DNA of 64,000 nucleotides from Avimuribaculum sp964395975. Its GTDB lineage: Bacteria; Bacteroidota; Bacteroidia; Bacteroidales; Muribaculaceae. Positions 19,139 through 26,697 of the stretch are shown here, one piece after another. Under the pieces are notes generated by a model that was given only the letters and a program-made list of their open reading frames with translations, searched no databases and was not told the DNA's origin. Each line of letters starts with the position of its first letter. Position 1 is the stretch's first letter. The stretch is taken from assembly GCA_964395975.1 (NCBI GenBank), contig CAYNBZ010000002.1, forward strand, positions 20,725 through 84,724, in the 5' to 3' direction. Made by a program: the position numbers and the translations under genes.

Positions 19139-19885
19139 TTACATATTCATGCCACCGCAGCAGTGTATAACTTGTCCTGTAACATACGATGAAAGGTCAC
19201 TGGCAAGAAATGTGGCAACATTGGCGACATCCTCGGGTGTACCGCCACGGCGTAATGGAATAGATGCTGCCCATTGTTTTTTGGTTTCTTCTGAAAGGAC
19301 GTTGGTCATGTCGGTAATGATAAATCCCGGTGCTATGCAATTGGCACGAATACCCCGTGAGCCGAGTTCTTTGGCAATGCTCTTTGCAAGACCTATCAAA
19401 CCGGCTTTTGAAGCTGAATAATTGCATTGTCCTGCATTGCCCGACACGCCAACTACCGACGACATGTTGATTATGCTTCCGCCACGTTGACGCATCATAA
19501 TCGGCGAAACGGCATGGATAAAGTTGAATGCTGATTTCAAGTTGACTGTAAGTACTGCATCCCATTGGGTCTCGGTCATACGCATCATCAGCCCGTCTTT
19601 GGTTATGCCGGCATTATTTACGAGAATGTCGATATGACCGAAGTCGGCAAGGATTTGTTCTACCACTTTGTGGGTTTCTTCGAAACTCGCGGCATTGGAT
19701 GCATACCCCTTGGCTTCTACACCAAGAGCTTTTATTTCGTCTTCGGTTTTTTTTCCGTTTTCATCGATTACAAGGTCGGTGAAAGCGATGTTTGCACCCT
19801 CAGATGCAAATTTCAGTGCTATGGCCTTGCCGATGCCACGTGCGGCACCGGTGATTATAGCCACTTTTCCTTCAAGTAATTTCAT
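19139..19885 (-). CDS. fabG: 3-oxoacyl-ACP reductase
   Basis: This 248-residue short-chain dehydrogenase reduces 3-oxoacyl-ACP with NADPH in fatty-acid elongation. The cofactor motif is GAARGIGKAIA near the N-terminus. NNAGIT, the catalytic Ser in INMSSVVG and the YSASK Tyr/Lys pair are all present. The C-terminus FLASDLSSYVTGQVIHCCGGMNM matches true FabG rather than a generic SDR. It lies 33 bp after the ketoacyl synthase gene in a tetR-fabH-fabG operon. Confidence 0.93.
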   Translation of the reverse strand: MKLLEGKVAIITGAARGIGKAIALKFASEGANIAFTDLVIDENGKKTEDEIKALGVEAKGYASNAASFEETHKVVEQILADFGHIDILVNNAGITKDGLMMRMTETQWDAVLTVNLKSAFNFIHAVSPIMMRQRGGSIINMSSVVGVSGNAGQCNYSASKAGLIGLAKSIAKELGSRGIRANCIAPGFIITDMTNVLSEETKKQWAASIPLRRGGTPEDVANVATFLASDLSSYVTGQVIHCCGGMNM

Positions 19886-19918
19886 AATTTGATGTATAGA
19901 TTTGAAAGTTTGTTTATA

Positions 19919-20863
19919 TCATTTTACAACCATGAATGCACCGCATGAGTAGCCGCCGCCAAATACGGTAAGACCAAATTTTGTGCCTTTGGGATATTTG
20001 GCTACATTTTGTGCCAACACGAGTGCTGCGCTTGCTGAGCCTGTATTGCCCAACTCTTCGATATTGTTGATGAATCGGTCATCTGGCAGTTCGAGTTGGT
20101 GTGCTACATTGTTCACTATGCGTTTGTTGGCTTGGTGGCAGATGATATAGTCAAGGTCGCTTATTGTAATGCCCTGAGTTTTCACAACGTTGTCGAGAGC
20201 CGTAATCATATATTGACATGCACGCACAAATACATCCTTGCCGAAAGGCATTGTAATACCGTCTTCGCGCGGACGTAGGTGTACACCGTCAGGACCTTTT
20301 CCCACATTGCCCAATCCACAAGTATAAACACCGCAAATGGTCATATCGTTATCGGATATGCGTTCTTTTGAAATAAAGTATGCTACTGCGGCATCACCCC
20401 ACAAGTGTCCGCATTTGGGGTCACTCTCGTTGCGGTAGTAGGTATTGTGTTCTGAGCATATAAGCAGAGCCTTTGTCGCTTTGCCCATTGCGAAATATCC
20501 TTCTATGATTTCAAGTCCGTTGACAAACGAGGAGCAGGCTGATGACACATATACTGCTTTTGCCCCGTCGATGTTATATTTTTGTTGTGTAATGTGAGCC
20601 AGTGTAGCTACTGTATCATATGGTGAATAGCAAGCAGATACAATTAAATCAACATCGGTTATGTCATATGGCAGGGATTTTAAAGCGTTTTCAATGGCTG
20701 CAAGTCCCATAGTGTCAGAGTTTTCGCCTTCACTGGTGATTGAGCGGGTAACGATACCTGTACGTTGTACAATCCAATCACTTGTTAGGCCGTTGACCTC
20801 AAGGAAGTGGTCGTTATGTACCCTTCCGGCAGGAATGTAATATCCAGTAGTGTTAATATACAT
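19919..20863 (-). CDS. 3-oxoacyl-ACP synthase III family (FabH-like)
   Basis: This 314-residue condensing enzyme would join an acyl-CoA starter to malonyl-ACP. The triad is visible: Cys110 in VYVSSACSSFVNGLE, His in YIICHQANKRIV, Asn in IEELGNTGSASAAL. It is close to FabH length. Its location in a tetR-led operon suggests a specialised chain, such as a branched or modified starter, rather than the housekeeping copy; that is inference. The start ATG at 20863 lies 5 bp after the tetR stop. Confidence 0.88.
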   Translation of the reverse strand: MYINTTGYYIPAGRVHNDHFLEVNGLTSDWIVQRTGIVTRSITSEGENSDTMGLAAIENALKSLPYDITDVDLIVSACYSPYDTVATLAHITQQKYNIDGAKAVYVSSACSSFVNGLEIIEGYFAMGKATKALLICSEHNTYYRNESDPKCGHLWGDAAVAYFISKERISDNDMTICGVYTCGLGNVGKGPDGVHLRPREDGITMPFGKDVFVRACQYMITALDNVVKTQGITISDLDYIICHQANKRIVNNVAHQLELPDDRFINNIEELGNTGSASAALVLAQNVAKYPKGTKFGLTVFGGGYSCGAFMVVK

Positions 20864-20868
20864 AAAAA

Positions 20869-21453
20869 TTATTGTTGGTTGTTACTTATCCCATTTAGGA
20901 TGAAATCTTTCAAATATTCCCTCAGTTTTAATTTTTCAATGCCTAATTCGGCAAAATTGTCGCGAATGTAAGGCACATCAAGTCCTTGCAGTGACAGTAT
21001 CATCACCATGGCTGTTTGTTCCACGTGTTTTATTTTGAAAACTCCTTGGCTCACTCCCTCATTAAGGATTTGCTTCAAAATGTTGGCTTCCATGTTTGTA
21101 GTGCTGCGGCGAGCACGATCCACTTTGCGGATGTCCATAAAAAAGCCTGCACGCAGCGAGCCGTTGCGTAATACAGCATCTTTGTAACATTCAAAGCGCA
21201 CAAAGATGAAATCCATTAATTTTTGCACTACCGGCTCTGGCTTGTCGATGATTTGTGTTAGCTTGTCGATGATTTTGTCGCTCTCGGTTTTGACCACTGC
21301 ATTATAGATGTCACGCTTGTTGCGAAAATAGGTGTAGATTGTACGTCGCCCTTTGTCGGAGGCTGTTGCGATGTCGTTCATTGTCGTATTTTCTATTCCT
21401 TTTTTTGCAAACAATTGACGCGCGATTTCTATAAGTTTTTCTCTTGTTTTCAA
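20869..21453 (-). CDS. TetR/AcrR-family transcriptional regulator
   Basis: This 194-residue protein has an N-terminal helix-turn-helix (REKLIEIARQLFAKKGIENTT, then DIATASDKGRRTIYTYFRNKRDIYNAVV) and a helical ligand-binding domain with no recognisable effector motif. It is the first gene of the tetR-fabH-fabG operon and probably represses it in response to an acyl-CoA or membrane lipid signal (inference). Confidence 0.92.
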   Translation of the reverse strand: MKTREKLIEIARQLFAKKGIENTTMNDIATASDKGRRTIYTYFRNKRDIYNAVVKTESDKIIDKLTQIIDKPEPVVQKLMDFIFVRFECYKDAVLRNGSLRAGFFMDIRKVDRARRSTTNMEANILKQILNEGVSQGVFKIKHVEQTAMVMILSLQGLDVPYIRDNFAELGIEKLKLREYLKDFILNGISNNQQ

Positions 21454-21497
21454 AGTTATTTACATCGTAGAAGTTGCACAAATCTTTATTTACCGTG

Positions 21498-21529
21498 CAA
21501 AAGTAGGTATTAATCTTCAACAATACAAA
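21498..21529 (-). promoter_or_regulatory. Promoter of tetR-fabH-fabG
   Basis: On the minus strand this reads TTTG (plus-strand CAAA, 21526-21529), a 20-nt spacer, then TACTTTTG (plus-strand CAAAAGTA, 21498-21505). It is an exact match to the Bacteroidetes consensus and gives a leader of about 38 nt. Confidence 0.7.
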
Positions 21530-21667
21530 TTATTGTAATGAATGTTTGCATGGATGGAATTGAGTGCCATGAATAAGGACATTTAGACAAGAATATAAAA
21601 ATGGTGGAAAGGTAAATTATTTTGTGCCAAGTTGCTTTTGGTGTTGTATGTGGTGGGCAAATATGGT

Positions 21668-21715
21668 TGGCGGCTCGATGGCATACAAATGTATTGCAAT
21701 GTCGTCGAGCCGCCA
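21668..21715 (-). terminator. Strong hairpin downstream of the modular T9SS protein
   Basis: Perfect 11-nt arms TGGCGGCTCGA (21668-21678) and TCGAGCCGCCA (21705-21715), with an inner ATAC-AAAT-GTAT hairpin. It lies 40 bp after the stop of the minus-strand gene. No T tract follows, so it may act as an mRNA 3' stabiliser or a factor-dependent end. Confidence 0.55.
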
Positions 21716-21754
21716 CTATGTCGTCAAGCTAATGCCTTATGTGTGGAGACCTGT

Positions 21755-23974
21755 TTATATGATAATCTTTTTTACAATTTTGCCTACTACCACGATATAT
21801 ATGCCTCTTTCGAGATTAATGGTGGTGTGTGGAGCGTTGGCAATCGAAGTATTGACAAGTTGTCCTGAAACAGAATATATACGAATGTTTTTACCCTCGA
21901 CACCATTTATATACAGGGTGCCATTGGCTGCATATATTGAGATTGCGTCGTTATGAATTTCAGCAATGTCGGTTGAACCACCTGCATCATTACTGCCGAC
22001 AACGTATTCAATACTTATTTCTTTGGCATGCTCGGCCCATACAAAACGGAATCGCACGGTGATGGTTTCTCCTGCGGCAGCAGGGCAATCGGTGGGTGAA
22101 GCTGTTGCGTAAGATATCCCTTCTTCGATTGCAGTGGTAGTTGTCAGTCCTGCTGTGCCGAAGTAAACTTCTGGATTAACAAACCCATCTAAGGCATCTA
22201 TGGCGTTTTCCGATAATTCGAACATTGCATCCAGTTGATTTGTCGCAGGATTATAAGTAATTGTATAGTAAATATTGGGCGTGAAATCTTCATCTATGTC
22301 TGCATTGACAATAGTACCGCTATATGTTGCTTGTGTCAGTTCGGGAGCTTCAGTAGTTGTGGCTTCCACACTCAATATGTTTTCGGCATAGTTGTTGGCG
22401 GCATCTTTTGCTTTTATATAGAAGGTATAGGCAGTTTCAGCCTCTAAATTTTCAATGACTATGGTTTGGTCGCTACCATCGGCTTGAACGTCTGTTGATG
22501 CGACAAGGGTCTGATATTCGGCATCAGAATAAACTTCGATCGTTGCATTACCCGAATTGTCGGTTACGGCTACGGTGAGTGTTACCGTATTGTATGTTGT
22601 GCCGGCGAGTTCTGCCTTTGTTAGTATTGGGGCTTCTTCATCTGATTCAGTTTCGACTGTGTAAAAATATATGTTGTCTATGAATACCGTGAATGGCCCG
22701 TTTGCATCGCCTTGTGCATCCAATTTCAATTGATATATATTCGATGCGTCCATTTCGGGATATGCTTCGGCAAGTGGAATGTCAAACGAGTTCCAAGTGC
22801 CTTGGTTAAGCGGGGTGCATGAGTATAAATTTTCTCCTCCCCATATCGGCGTGACGGAGAAGTTTGTAGCATCGTGCGAATATACGTCTATATGCAGATA
22901 ATCCATGTCGGAAATGTCGAGCGTGCTACCAAATTCAAATCCCAAGTAATTGAAATTTTCAAGAAGGTAGGTCTTGTTTCCGTCAAGTTCTATTTCGGTG
23001 ACTGTTGTCGTTTGTCCCCAACTGCCTATGTTATAAGAAGTGGCGGTCGCGTATGCATCGCTGTAGATGGAAATTACGTTTTCTGCCGTTTCTTGTGGAG
23101 TTGGGGCAGCTGTTGGAAGGCTTAAGGTTGTAACTTGAATGGAAACAGAAGTGGCACATATGTTACCATCGGAATCGGAAGCTGTTATGGTGAAATTGTA
23201 AGTTGTGGCCGGTGTAAGCCCCGTTACCGTTACATCGGTTGCCGTACCCGATGTTGCACCTCGTGTAATCGAAATGCCTTTTGTTTCATCTGCTATTGTG
23301 AAATTTACTCCTCCAGAATTGTCAGTGGCATAACAGTTGATAGTGGCTGAATAGTACGAAGCCGATACAAGGGATGCCGTAAGTCCTTCAGGAGCTTCTT
23401 CATCGTTGTCGGTTGAAGTACTGTAGAAATAAACGTTGTCGATCCATAATGTTTGTTCTCCCATTTCGGAGAATTTTAGTTGATATACTCCTGACAGGTC
23501 GAGCCCGTTGTTGGAATACGCTTCTGCAAGGTCGATGTCTATTTGTGTCCATTCGCCAGCCTTTACTGTGACGTTATAGGGTTGTTCTCCTTGTAATTGT
23601 GTTCGGCAAATAGGGGTGACATTGATCGTAAACTCGTTTTCGGAATAAAAATCGACATGCAGGTAGGTCATTGTGCTGGTATTGATGTCTGATGTGAATT
23701 CCCAACCGAAATAACCCGACAACGCCTCAAATTTATAAACATTGTCGGATGTGCCGTCAATTGTTTCTTCGGAATATATGGTATTATCGCCCCAGTCACC
23801 TTTATACCAACTGGTTGCCGGAGTATAAGCATCGCTATATATAGACAATACTTTATTTGCCGGATATTCGGGAGGGGTGGGAGCTGATGTTGTAGGTTGT
23901 GCCTGTACTGATAAAGCGATGCTTGTAAAAAGCATTGTAGCACAAATAGTTTTTGGTAAAATAAATGATTTCAT
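21755..23974 (-). CDS. Modular secreted protein, two (jelly-roll + FnIII) units, T9SS tail
   Basis: This 739-residue protein has a signal peptide (ends SIALSVQA). An acidic jelly-roll module starting NKVLSIYSDAY and ending WIDNVYFYS (~40-190) is followed by an FnIII domain (ATDNSGGVNF, LTPATTYNFTI). The same pair repeats: ENVISIYSDAY to FIDNIYFYT (~295-440), then a second FnIII (VTDNSGNATI, LEAETAYTFYI). Another beta domain (~540-660) and a probable T9SS domain (ISIYAANGTLYINGVEG, IRIYSVSGQLV, GIYIVVVGKIVKKI) complete it. Such modules occur beside agarase and glucanase domains and may bind polysaccharide, but no catalytic domain is present. It is monocistronic, with its own promoter and hairpin. 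Confidence 0.82.
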   Translation of the reverse strand: MKSFILPKTICATMLFTSIALSVQAQPTTSAPTPPEYPANKVLSIYSDAYTPATSWYKGDWGDNTIYSEETIDGTSDNVYKFEALSGYFGWEFTSDINTSTMTYLHVDFYSENEFTINVTPICRTQLQGEQPYNVTVKAGEWTQIDIDLAEAYSNNGLDLSGVYQLKFSEMGEQTLWIDNVYFYSTSTDNDEEAPEGLTASLVSASYYSATINCYATDNSGGVNFTIADETKGISITRGATSGTATDVTVTGLTPATTYNFTITASDSDGNICATSVSIQVTTLSLPTAAPTPQETAENVISIYSDAYATATSYNIGSWGQTTTVTEIELDGNKTYLLENFNYLGFEFGSTLDISDMDYLHIDVYSHDATNFSVTPIWGGENLYSCTPLNQGTWNSFDIPLAEAYPEMDASNIYQLKLDAQGDANGPFTVFIDNIYFYTVETESDEEAPILTKAELAGTTYNTVTLTVAVTDNSGNATIEVYSDAEYQTLVASTDVQADGSDQTIVIENLEAETAYTFYIKAKDAANNYAENILSVEATTTEAPELTQATYSGTIVNADIDEDFTPNIYYTITYNPATNQLDAMFELSENAIDALDGFVNPEVYFGTAGLTTTTAIEEGISYATASPTDCPAAAGETITVRFRFVWAEHAKEISIEYVVGSNDAGGSTDIAEIHNDAISIYAANGTLYINGVEGKNIRIYSVSGQLVNTSIANAPHTTINLERGIYIVVVGKIVKKIII

Positions 23975-24024
23975 TGTAGGTTTGTTTTTATGTTAAAGGT
24001 TTATTTAATGAATTTGCTGAAAAA

Positions 24025-24048
24025 ATCACTGTTTACAAATATAGTGAT
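24025..24048 (-). promoter_or_regulatory. Promoter of the modular T9SS protein inside a palindrome
   Basis: The minus-strand -7 box TATATTTG (plus-strand CAAATATA, 24036-24043) is flanked by ATCACT (24025-24030) and AGTGAT (24043-24048), a perfect 6-bp inverted repeat that could be an operator. The leader would be about 55 nt. Confidence 0.45.
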
Positions 24049-24209
24049 GATATAGAGATGTTTTGTAACGTCTTTTTTTCATAAAAACTCACATACTATG
24101 CAACAAAAACTCAACATATCAGATGTATATCGGTAATATCCAGATTATTGAGTTGCAACATACTGCTTATCCAGGTTGCAATTTGTCGTGAAGGAACTGT
24201 CGGCTTGTA

Positions 24210-24239
24210 TTGATAATCGGAAACTGTTTTTTAATTTTG
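24210..24239 (+). promoter_or_regulatory. Promoter of the chromate transporter-folC operon
   Basis: TTG (24210-24212), a 19-nt spacer, then TAATTTTG (24232-24239), an exact consensus match. It lies 30 nt before ATG 24270 and argues that the TTG at 24210 belongs to the promoter and is not a start codon. Confidence 0.65.
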
Positions 24240-24269
24240 CATCTTGAAAAGGGGTTAGGTTTATTTGTT

Positions 24270-24851
24270 ATGCAAAACATTTATTTACGCCTGTTCATTA
24301 CTTTTTTCAAAATAGGAGCATTTACCTTTGGCGGGGGCTGGGCTATGATTTCTCTCATTCAAAAAGAGGTGGTGGATAAGTTCAAATGGGTGTCTAAAGA
24401 AGATTTTGTGGACTTGCTTGCGATAGCACAGTCGTTGCCTGGCATACTTGCCGTTAACTTCTCGGTGGCCATAGGCGACAAGTTACGAGGTTTCAAGGGA
24501 AGCCTTGTGGCGGCACTTGGTACGATATTGCCTTCATTCATCATAATACTTGCAATTGCCATGTTTCTCACACCCGACATCATAAAAAACAACGAAACGC
24601 TTAACAGCATATTCAAGGGGATTCGTCCGGCTGTAGTGGCTCTGATTGTGGCACCGGTGTTGACCACGGCCAAGACGGCTAAAATCAATGCCAAGACAGT
24701 AGTGATACCTATTGCGGTGGCGTTGCTTATATTTTCAGGTATTCCTTATATTTCAAATCCCATAGTTTATATTATTCTTGGTGGCTTGGGTGGATATATT
24801 TATCATATATGGAAACTTGGCAAAGATTCAACAAAAAATGAAGTAAAATAA
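24270..24851 (+). CDS. Chromate transporter family, first half-protein
   Basis: This 193-residue membrane protein equals the N-terminal half of ChrA. Family signatures: FFKIGAFTFGGGWAMISLIQKEVV, then LLAIAQSLPGILAVNFSVAIG and a GTILPSFIIILAIA helix. About six hydrophobic segments are visible. The start ATG at 24270 (MQNIYLRLF) was chosen because the promoter lies upstream of it. It pairs with the next gene, 13 bp on, as a split short-chain ChrA system. Such proteins export chromate in some bacteria; in a gut anaerobe the natural substrate is unknown. Confidence 0.9.
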   Translation: MQNIYLRLFITFFKIGAFTFGGGWAMISLIQKEVVDKFKWVSKEDFVDLLAIAQSLPGILAVNFSVAIGDKLRGFKGSLVAALGTILPSFIIILAIAMFLTPDIIKNNETLNSIFKGIRPAVVALIVAPVLTTAKTAKINAKTVVIPIAVALLIFSGIPYISNPIVYIILGGLGGYIYHIWKLGKDSTKNEVK

Positions 24852-24853
24852 AA

Positions 24854-24858
24854 GGAGG
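24854..24858 (+). promoter_or_regulatory. Strong Shine-Dalgarno before the second chromate half-protein
   Basis: GGAGG within AAAGGAGGAAAGC lies 6 nt before ATG 24865. Purine-rich Shine-Dalgarno sites of this strength are uncommon in Bacteroidetes mRNAs. Confidence 0.6.
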
Positions 24859-24864
24859 AAAGCA

Positions 24865-25410
24865 ATGCATATATATTTAAAGCTGATTTTTACATACCTG
24901 AAAATAGGGTTGTTCGGCTTTGGCGGTGGGTATGCCATGTTGTCGCTTATCCAGCAGGAGGTTGTACAGCGTCATGGGTGGATTTCGCTTACTGAATTTA
25001 CCGACATAGTGGCCATTTCGCAAATGACCCCCGGCCCCATAGGCATTAACAGTGCCACGTATATAGGCTACACTGTTACCGGTGGTCAAATAATGGGTGC
25101 CGTGGCGGCGACTGCGGCGGTGGTTGTGCCTCCTTATATATTGATGCTTTATGCCAGCCATTTTATCCGACGGCATCAGAACAGCCCTATAATCAGAGGC
25201 GTTTTTGCCGGATTGCGCCCTGTAATGGTTGGTTTGATTGCTTCTGCGGCATTGTTGCTTATGAATAAGGAAAATTTCGGAGCAGAAATTGGCGACTGCA
25301 TCAAGAGCATATTGATATGCATCATTACATTCTTTTTTGCATATTTTACCAAGGTACATCCTATATTATTGATTGTAATTGCCGGGGGTGTAGGATATTT
25401 CATATTTTAA
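24865..25410 (+). CDS. Chromate transporter family, second half-protein
   Basis: This 181-residue homologue of the preceding protein has the same signature with substitutions: YLKIGLFGFGGGYAMLSLIQQEVV, then IVAISQMTPGPIGINSATYIGY. About five to six hydrophobic segments follow. The two half-proteins probably insert in opposite orientation and form a heterodimer equivalent to full-length ChrA. The stop is 6 bp before the folC ATG, so the three genes are one transcript. Confidence 0.9.
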   Translation: MHIYLKLIFTYLKIGLFGFGGGYAMLSLIQQEVVQRHGWISLTEFTDIVAISQMTPGPIGINSATYIGYTVTGGQIMGAVAATAAVVVPPYILMLYASHFIRRHQNSPIIRGVFAGLRPVMVGLIASAALLLMNKENFGAEIGDCIKSILICIITFFFAYFTKVHPILLIVIAGGVGYFIF

Positions 25411-25416
25411 GTGTAT

Positions 25417-26697
25417 ATGAATTACGACGAGACACTCGATTTTCTATATGGCAAGTTGCCAATGTTTCAACGGATAGGCGGGGCGGCCTACAAGGCGGGG
25501 CTTGACACAAGCATAAATCTTGCAGCACTGTTTGGCAATCCTCATAAGAGTTTTCGCTCAATACATGTGGCTGGAACTAACGGCAAAGGGTCGACATCAC
25601 ACTTACTCGCATCCGTATTGCAATTGTCGGGTTATAAAGTGGGATTGTACACGTCGCCGCATTTGGTGGATTTCAGGGAACGTATAAGGGTAAACGGTGA
25701 TATGATAAGTCGCACTGCGGTTGTGGATTTTGTAAAGCGATACCAAGAAATGCACTATGATGGTGAGCCATCGTTTTTTGAACTTACCATGATTATGGCT
25801 TTTGACTACTTCAGAAAGGAACAGGTCGATGTGGCTGTGATTGAGGTGGGGCTTGGTGGGCGGCTTGACAGCACCAATATCATTTTGCCAATGCTTGGTG
25901 TGATAACCAACATTTCGTTTGACCATACGCAATTCCTTGGCAACACGTTGCCGCTCATTGCCGCCGAAAAAGCAGGTATCATCAAGCCGCACACACCGAT
26001 TGTAATAGGAGAGGATACGCCGGAAATTCACAACGTGTTTTTGAAGAAGGCCCGGGATGTTGAGGCTCCTATAGTTTTTGCAGAGCGTGAACCATTTATA
26101 ATTTCGGCACACCGTGAATGCGACCGGTGGATACTTGAAACTCGTGATTACGGCATCATAATCGATGAACTTTCGGGTGATTGTCAAGTGAAAAATGCAA
26201 ACACTGTGCTGGCTGCCATCTCCGAACTTAGAAGACTTGGTCTGAAAATACATGACAGTGCCGTAGTGGACGGGTTTGCCGGGGTGTGTGAACTTACAGG
26301 GCTTAGGGGGCGTTGGATGGTGATTGGCAACCGCCCACGTATTGTGTGTGACACGGGGCATAATACAGGCGGGTGGAAATATATTGCCGAGCAGTTGCAG
26401 CACGAGCATTATCATAGGTTACACATTATCGTTGGATTTGTCAACGACAAAGATATTACACACTTACTTGACATGATGCCGTGCAATGCTGTCTATTATT
26501 TTACGCAGGCATCGGTGCCACGGGCTCTTGATAGCGGTCTGCTTGCCGAGATGGCTCATGCCAAGGGGCTTAAGGGCGACAACTATGCCACTGTAGAACA
26601 AGCTTATGGTGCAGCATTCGAAGCCGCGTCGCCCGATGATATGGTATTCATCGGCGGTAGCACATTTGTAGTTGCCGACTTCTTATCAAAATTTTAG
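25417..26697 (+). CDS. folC: Bifunctional dihydrofolate synthase / folylpolyglutamate synthase
   Basis: This ATP-dependent ligase adds glutamate to dihydropteroate and to folates. The chosen start ATG 25417 gives MNYDETLDFLYGKLPMFQ, the usual family start; the GTG at 25411 would add only two residues. The P-loop is VAGTNGKGSTSHLLASVLQ. KVGLYTSPHLVDFRERI, VIEVGLGGRLDSTNII and the FDHTQFLGNTL box follow. The C-terminal domain shows DTGHNTGGWKYI and the LHIIVGFVNDKD core. It has 426 residues, normal length, and overlaps the convergent sulfatase gene by 12 bp at the 3' end. Confidence 0.95.
   Translation: MNYDETLDFLYGKLPMFQRIGGAAYKAGLDTSINLAALFGNPHKSFRSIHVAGTNGKGSTSHLLASVLQLSGYKVGLYTSPHLVDFRERIRVNGDMISRTAVVDFVKRYQEMHYDGEPSFFELTMIMAFDYFRKEQVDVAVIEVGLGGRLDSTNIILPMLGVITNISFDHTQFLGNTLPLIAAEKAGIIKPHTPIVIGEDTPEIHNVFLKKARDVEAPIVFAEREPFIISAHRECDRWILETRDYGIIIDELSGDCQVKNANTVLAAISELRRLGLKIHDSAVVDGFAGVCELTGLRGRWMVIGNRPRIVCDTGHNTGGWKYIAEQLQHEHYHRLHIIVGFVNDKDITHLLDMMPCNAVYYFTQASVPRALDSGLLAEMAHAKGLKGDNYATVEQAYGAAFEAASPDDMVFIGGSTFVVADFLSKF

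Larger units (their letters stand above)
21454..21754. other. 301-bp gap between the tetR start and the modular T9SS protein
   Basis: It holds the tetR promoter (21498-21529) and a strong hairpin (21668-21715). No small gene with a plausible start and composition was found; short open frames here are random. Confidence 0.6.

Noticed and set aside
24210..24269. TTG 24210 as start of the first chromate transporter half
   Set aside because: This stretch contains the consensus promoter (TTG-N19-TAATTTTG); ATG 24270 gives the usual N-terminus.
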